From Clostridium saccharobutylicum DSM 13864 (lineage in GTDB: Bacteria; Bacillota; Clostridia; Clostridiales; Clostridiaceae), in NCBI RefSeq assembly GCF_000473995.1, contig NC_022571.1:103501-167500 (forward strand): a stretch of 64,000 bases of DNA, given 5' to 3'. Shown piece after piece: positions 60,144 through 64,000 of this stretch; positions within the stretch are counted from its first letter, which is position 1, and each line of letters opens with the position of its first letter. A model generated the notes under the pieces. It saw only the letters and a program-made list of their open reading frames with translations, did not search any database and was not told where the DNA came from. The position numbers were made by a program, and so were the translations under genes.

Positions 60144-60258
60144 TTATATAGAAATATAAGTATTTCTAGCACATTTAATGCAAATTAAATGAGTAACTAA
60201 TTTAAAAAATAAAATGTTCTATGTAACATTTAATAAAATATATTTGGAGGGATAAACT

Positions 60259-61650
60259 ATGGCAGTAGAAAAAACGATGGATAAAATTGTAGCACTTTGT
60301 AAAAATAGAGGATTTGTATTTCCGGGATCAGATATATATGGTGGATTGGCAAATTCATGGGATTACGGCCCTTTAGGCGTAGAATTCAAAAACAATGTTA
60401 AAAAGGCATGGTGGAAAAAGTTTGTTCAAGAAAGTCCTTATAACGTAGGATTAGACTCAGCGATTTTAATGAACAGAGAAGTTTGGGTTGCGTCAGGTCA
60501 TGTTGGTGGATTCTCAGATCCTCTAATGGATTGTAAAGAATGTAAGGCAAGATTTAGAGCAGATAAATTAGTTGAAGATCATATGACAGCTAATGGAGCA
60601 GAAGTGGCATCAGCTGATGGTTGGACTAATGAAGAACTAAAAGAATATATTGAAAAGCATGAGATAGTATGTCCTAAATGTGGAAAGATGAATTATACTG
60701 AAATAAGAAAATTCAATCTTATGTTCAAAACCTTCCAAGGTGTTACTGAAGATGCTAAATCAGAAATATATTTAAGACCAGAAACAGCACAAGGTATATT
60801 TGTAAACTTTAAAGCAGTGCAAAGAACATCAAGAAAGAAAGTACCATTCGGTATAGCTCAAATTGGTAAATCATTTAGAAATGAAATTACTCCGGGTAAT
60901 TTTACATTTAGAACAAGAGAATTTGAACAAATGGAATTAGAATTTTTCTGTAAGCCTGGAACAGATTTAGAATGGCATAAATATTGGAAAGATTATTGCT
61001 GGAACTTTTTACTTAACTTAAATGTTAAGCCAGAAAGTTTAAGAATGAGAGATCATGGAGAAGAAGAATTATCATTCTATTCAAATGCAACGTCTGATAT
61101 AGAATACTTATTCCCATTTGGTTGGGGTGAACTTTGGGGAATCGCAGATAGAACTGATTATGATTTAAATAAGCACCAAGAACATTCTGGTCAAGATTTA
61201 AGTTATTTAGATCAAACAACTAATGAAAAATATATGCCATATGTTATAGAACCATCATTAGGTGCTGATAGAGTTGCGTTAGCATTTTTAGTTGAAGCTT
61301 ATGATGAAGAAGAATTAGAAGGCGGAGATGTTAGAACAGTAATGCATTTACATCCAGCTTTAGCTCCATTTAAAGCGGCTATATTACCTCTTTCTAAAAA
61401 GTTATCAGAAAGAGCGTTAGATATTTATGCAGATTTAAGCAAAAAGTTTAACCTTGATTTTGATGAAACAGGAAGTATAGGAAAGAGATATAGAAGACAA
61501 GATGAAATAGGAACACCATATTGTATAACAATTGATTTTGATACTATAGAAGATGAATCGGTTACTATTAGAAATAGAGATACTATGGAACAAGAGAGAG
61601 TTAAAATAAGCGAATTAGAAAACTATATTCAAAAAAGTTTGGAATTTTAA
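60259..61650 (+). CDS. glyS: Glycyl-tRNA synthetase, dimeric (eukaryote/archaea-like) type
   Basis: 463-residue class II enzyme of the alpha2 kind. Motif 2 is [21 protein letters not shown] and motif 3 is [14 protein letters not shown]; a zinc-type CKECKARF...CPKCGKM insertion is present. The C-terminal anticodon-binding domain (about 360-463) is intact. GGAGGG precedes the ATG. A T-box leader upstream responds to glycine-tRNA charging. Many other bacteria use the unrelated alpha2beta2 GlyQS instead. Confidence 0.96.
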   Translation: MAVEKTMDKIVALCKNRGFVFPGSDIYGGLANSWDYGPLGVEFKNNVKKAWWKKFVQESPYNVGLDSAILMNREVWVASGHVGGFSDPLMDCKECKARFRADKLVEDHMTANGAEVASADGWTNEELKEYIEKHEIVCPKCGKMNYTEIRKFNLMFKTFQGVTEDAKSEIYLRPETAQGIFVNFKAVQRTSRKKVPFGIAQIGKSFRNEITPGNFTFRTREFEQMELEFFCKPGTDLEWHKYWKDYCWNFLLNLNVKPESLRMRDHGEEELSFYSNATSDIEYLFPFGWGELWGIADRTDYDLNKHQEHSGQDLSYLDQTTNEKYMPYVIEPSLGADRVALAFLVEAYDEEELEGGDVRTVMHLHPALAPFKAAILPLSKKLSERALDIYADLSKKFNLDFDETGSIGKRYRRQDEIGTPYCITIDFDTIEDESVTIRNRDTMEQERVKISELENYIQKSLEF

Positions 61651-62013
61651 TTTTAATTAATCTACAACGTTAGGATATTAAAACGTATGGTTCTGAATAT
61701 ATATATTAAATTGCTGATTTAAAAGTGATATTTGATTAAATAGACTGTTTTAAAATAGATATAATATCTATTTTAAAACAGCTATTTTTATATATGAATT
61801 AATATTAAAGCAAATAAATGAAATATTTAGTTAAAAAACGAAAGTATGAGCCATTGATTGTAGTTAAATGTGTGGTATTTATAGTATATATTTTAAATAT
61901 ATGCTGCCTTAATATGGAATAAAGCCATCTTAAATGTTATAATTGAACTCAAAAGAAAAGAATATAATAACTTGATTAAAATATAAATAGATAATCTGAA
62001 GTGGAGGACAAAT
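61651..62013. other. Gene-free region between glyS and murD
   Basis: Contains the glyS terminator at 61745-61788; otherwise AT-rich sequence without a credible gene, RNA or clear promoter. Confidence 0.5.
61745..61788 (+). terminator. Terminator after glyS
   Basis: A perfect 16-bp stem (61745-61760 with 61766-61781; CTGTTTTAAAATAGAT) with a 5-base loop and T-rich tail. Confidence 0.8.
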
Positions 62014-63390
62014 ATGAAAAGAGATTTTGGTGAATTTAAGAAATTCATATTTAATAAAAAAGTTGGAGTAGTAGGAATTGGAGTAAGCAATATTCCATTA
62101 ATTAATTTTTTACTAGATTTAGGAGCTAAAGTAACAGCTTTTGACAGAAAGAGTAAAGATGAACTTGGAGATGTGGCAATAGATTTTGATAACAAGGGTG
62201 TTAAATTAGAATTAGGGGAAGGGTATTTAGATAACCTTACCGGTTTTGATGTGATATTCAAGACACCTTCTATGAGAATTGATAGTGAAGCATTAATTAA
62301 GGTTAAGGAAGAAGGTTCATATATCACTTCTGAAATGGAAGAATTCGTAAGATACACAAAAGGAAAGGTATATGGAATAACAGGTAGTGATGGAAAAACA
62401 ACAACTACAACTATTATTTCTAAAATATTAGAGGAACAAGGATATAAAACTTGGGTTGGTGGAAATATAGGAACTCCACTGTTTTCACAAATTGAAAATA
62501 TAAAAGAAGAAGATAGGGTTGTATTAGAATTATCTAGCTTTCAACTTATGACTATGAATGAAGCAATAGATGTTGCAATATGTACTAATTTAGCACCTAA
62601 TCACTTGGATATGCATAAAGATATGCAAGAATATATAGATGCAAAGAAAAATATATTCTTACATCAAAACAAAGAAGATATTTTAGTGGTAAACAGAGAA
62701 AATGAAATTACTTACAATTTTGAAAAAGAAGCAAAAGGTATTGTAAGGGAATTTAGTTCAAAGAGAGAAATCAAGGATGGAGCTTATTATAAAGACGGTG
62801 TACTTTATGTTGAAGGCAAAGAGGTATGTAAGAAAGATAATATAGTAATAAAGGGAATGCACAATGTTGAAAATTATCTTGCTGCATTTATAGCTACTAA
62901 AGATGATGTGTCTATAGAATCAATGAAGAAAGTTGCAGAAAGCTTTGGCGGTGTTGAACATAGATGTGAATTTATAAGGGAAATAGATGGTGTTAAATAT
63001 TATAATGATTCCATTGCTTCAAGTCCAACAAGAACTCTAGCTGGACTCAGAGCATTTGATGAAAAAGTTATAATTATAGCTGGAGGATACGATAAACACA
63101 TACCATTTGAGCCATTAGCTTATGAAGGTTATCCTTATATTAAGGAATTAATACTTATGGGAGCTACTAAAGATAAAATTAAAGCTGTTTTTGATAAATT
63201 AGAAAAAGAAAAGGGTGTTAAGGTTAATATTAAGATGGCCGAATCTTTAGAAGAAGCTACAAACATAAGCAAAGAAATAGCAGTAAGTGGAGATATTGTA
63301 ACATTATCACCTGCTTGTGCTTCATTTGATATGTATCCTAATTTTATGGTGAGAGGAAATAAATTTAAAGAAATAGTAAATAACTTATAA
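62014..63390 (+). CDS. murD: UDP-N-acetylmuramoylalanine-D-glutamate ligase
   Basis: Adds D-glutamate to UDP-MurNAc-L-Ala in peptidoglycan synthesis. N-terminal [13 protein letters not shown] binds the uridine part; the ATP loop is TGSDGKTTT; central motifs LELSSFQL and [12 protein letters not shown] and the C-terminal [12 protein letters not shown] are intact. Length 458 is normal. GTGGAGGA precedes the ATG. It stands alone rather than in a division/cell-wall cluster. Confidence 0.95.
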   Translation: MKRDFGEFKKFIFNKKVGVVGIGVSNIPLINFLLDLGAKVTAFDRKSKDELGDVAIDFDNKGVKLELGEGYLDNLTGFDVIFKTPSMRIDSEALIKVKEEGSYITSEMEEFVRYTKGKVYGITGSDGKTTTTTIISKILEEQGYKTWVGGNIGTPLFSQIENIKEEDRVVLELSSFQLMTMNEAIDVAICTNLAPNHLDMHKDMQEYIDAKKNIFLHQNKEDILVVNRENEITYNFEKEAKGIVREFSSKREIKDGAYYKDGVLYVEGKEVCKKDNIVIKGMHNVENYLAAFIATKDDVSIESMKKVAESFGGVEHRCEFIREIDGVKYYNDSIASSPTRTLAGLRAFDEKVIIIAGGYDKHIPFEPLAYEGYPYIKELILMGATKDKIKAVFDKLEKEKGVKVNIKMAESLEEATNISKEIAVSGDIVTLSPACASFDMYPNFMVRGNKFKEIVNNL

Positions 63391-63509
63391 AATATAATGC
63401 TTATTGGTAGCTATTATGATTTATAAATTAAAATAATAGAATATTTTAATAATAGTTAATATAAAAGCTATATATGTAGTGTGAAGTTATTTTGTAAGAG
63501 TATATAAAT

Positions 63510-63570
63510 AAAAACGGATATCAAAAAAGTAACCATTAATAAAATACTTTTTTGTATCCGTTTTTTATTT
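63510..63570. terminator. Bidirectional terminator between murD and the last gene
   Basis: AAAAACGGATATCAAAAAAG arm (63510-63531) pairs with 63545-63565 over 21 bp with one bulged T; A and T runs at the ends suit both convergent genes. Confidence 0.88.
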
Positions 63571-63572
63571 AT

Positions 63573-64000
63573 TTATCTATGGATTGATAATTCTTTGTAA
63601 TAAACACTATTTACATTACTAATTGGACTATAGAATATTCCTTTAGAAGTTAAATGGTATTCATTTATACCTTCGGAAATTTCAGGTTTAAATGTAACTT
63701 TGGTATTTGCAATATCAACTGTTAAAGAATATAGAGTGTTGGAATCATCACCATTAATAAAGTATAAAGAATTATTTATAAGTTTCAATTGAGAACCATT
63801 CATAGTATATAGTCTTTTTGATGTTAACTTAGAAGGATCAAGTACATATAGATTGTTGTTGTCAGAAGAATTAAAGAAAAGTAATTGCCCTTCATATGGC
63901 ATAAAACTGTTGGATGCATAATCAGTAAGCTTTTGTTTGTTGGTTCCATCTGTTTTCATTGAATATAATTTTGAATTATCACTTAAGTTCTGATAGATAA
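63573..64000 (-). CDS. DUF5050-like beta-propeller protein, N-terminal part outside the window
   Basis: The frame runs off the right edge: upstream of the first internal ATG (63959) it continues as IYQNLSDNSKLYS, joining MKTDGTNKQKLT, so 63959 is not the true start. Repeats of about 45 residues with the patterns LYxMKTDGTNKQKL, LYVLDPSK and LYFINGDDSNTLYSL are typical of DUF5050/six-bladed propeller surface proteins of clostridia. Such proteins are usually secreted and carry cell-wall or copper-amine-oxidase-like repeats, but no such domain is within the visible part. Function unknown. Confidence 0.75.
   Translation of the reverse strand, partial: IYQNLSDNSKLYSMKTDGTNKQKLTDYASNSFMPYEGQLLFFNSSDNNNLYVLDPSKLTSKRLYTMNGSQLKLINNSLYFINGDDSNTLYSLTVDIANTKVTFKPEISEGINEYHLTSKGIFYSPISNVNSVYYKELSIHR

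Overview
The window is a piece of a low-GC Firmicute chromosome, almost certainly a Clostridium of cluster I. It is AT-rich throughout, has strong AGGAGG-type ribosome binding sites and frequent TTG/GTG starts, and carries sporulation genes (spoVG, spoVT, a spoVB-type flippase, yabP, yabQ, spoIIE). The gene content resembles solvent-forming, C. beijerinckii-like species, but the species is inference. No rRNA, CRISPR array or prophage was seen.

Left part (1-22 kb): a citrate/homocitrate synthase-family gene cut by the left edge, then aconitase; nrdG; an aldose-epimerase-like gene; a 3-methyladenine DNA glycosylase; and the remains of a small gene. A minus-strand block follows for nucleotide-sugar and lipid-linked-sugar work: galE, a GtrA-type flippase, two near-duplicate GtrB-type glycosyltransferases and an ArnT/PMT-type membrane glycosyltransferase with a Gln/Gly-rich repeat loop. 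Next comes a LysR regulator divergent from a cysteine desulfidase-like gene. Behind that lies an intact IS256-family element, delimited exactly by terminal inverted repeats and an 8-bp target duplication. Then asnS, a phosphoesterase, an M24 peptidase and murC.

Middle part (22-44 kb): the conserved Firmicute housekeeping/sporulation order purR-spoVG-glmU-prs-(two-component system)-pth-mfd-prsA-...-spoVT-spoVB-like-mazG/yabN-hup-rqcP-yabP-yabQ-divIC-S1 protein. Between prsA and spoVT sits a small accessory locus: a 59-residue double-glycine-leader peptide gene, a C39-peptidase ABC exporter (PCAT) and a very short HlyD-like adaptor. This is the best candidate for an undescribed system: a secreted peptide with its dedicated processing exporter, and no recognisable immunity or modification gene.

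Right part (44.5-64 kb): ten tRNA genes of only three kinds (4 Leu-UAA, 4 initiator Met, 2 elongator Met) behind one strong promoter; spoIIE with a Spo0A-type widely spaced promoter; tilS-hpt-ftsH; fhs; coaX-dus; greA-lysS with a structured greA leader; three separately promoted tRNA-Asn genes in duplicated units; a T-box leader and glyS; murD; and the end of a DUF5050-like beta-propeller gene running off the right edge on the minus strand.

Intergenic DNA holds many perfect-stem terminators and a scattered palindromic repeat family (13.15, 23.1, 25.3, 42.5 and 52.7 kb) sharing GGCACAT-type ends and an AATAACAAGTCC-type core. A separate 185-bp palindromic element lies at 20.1 kb.
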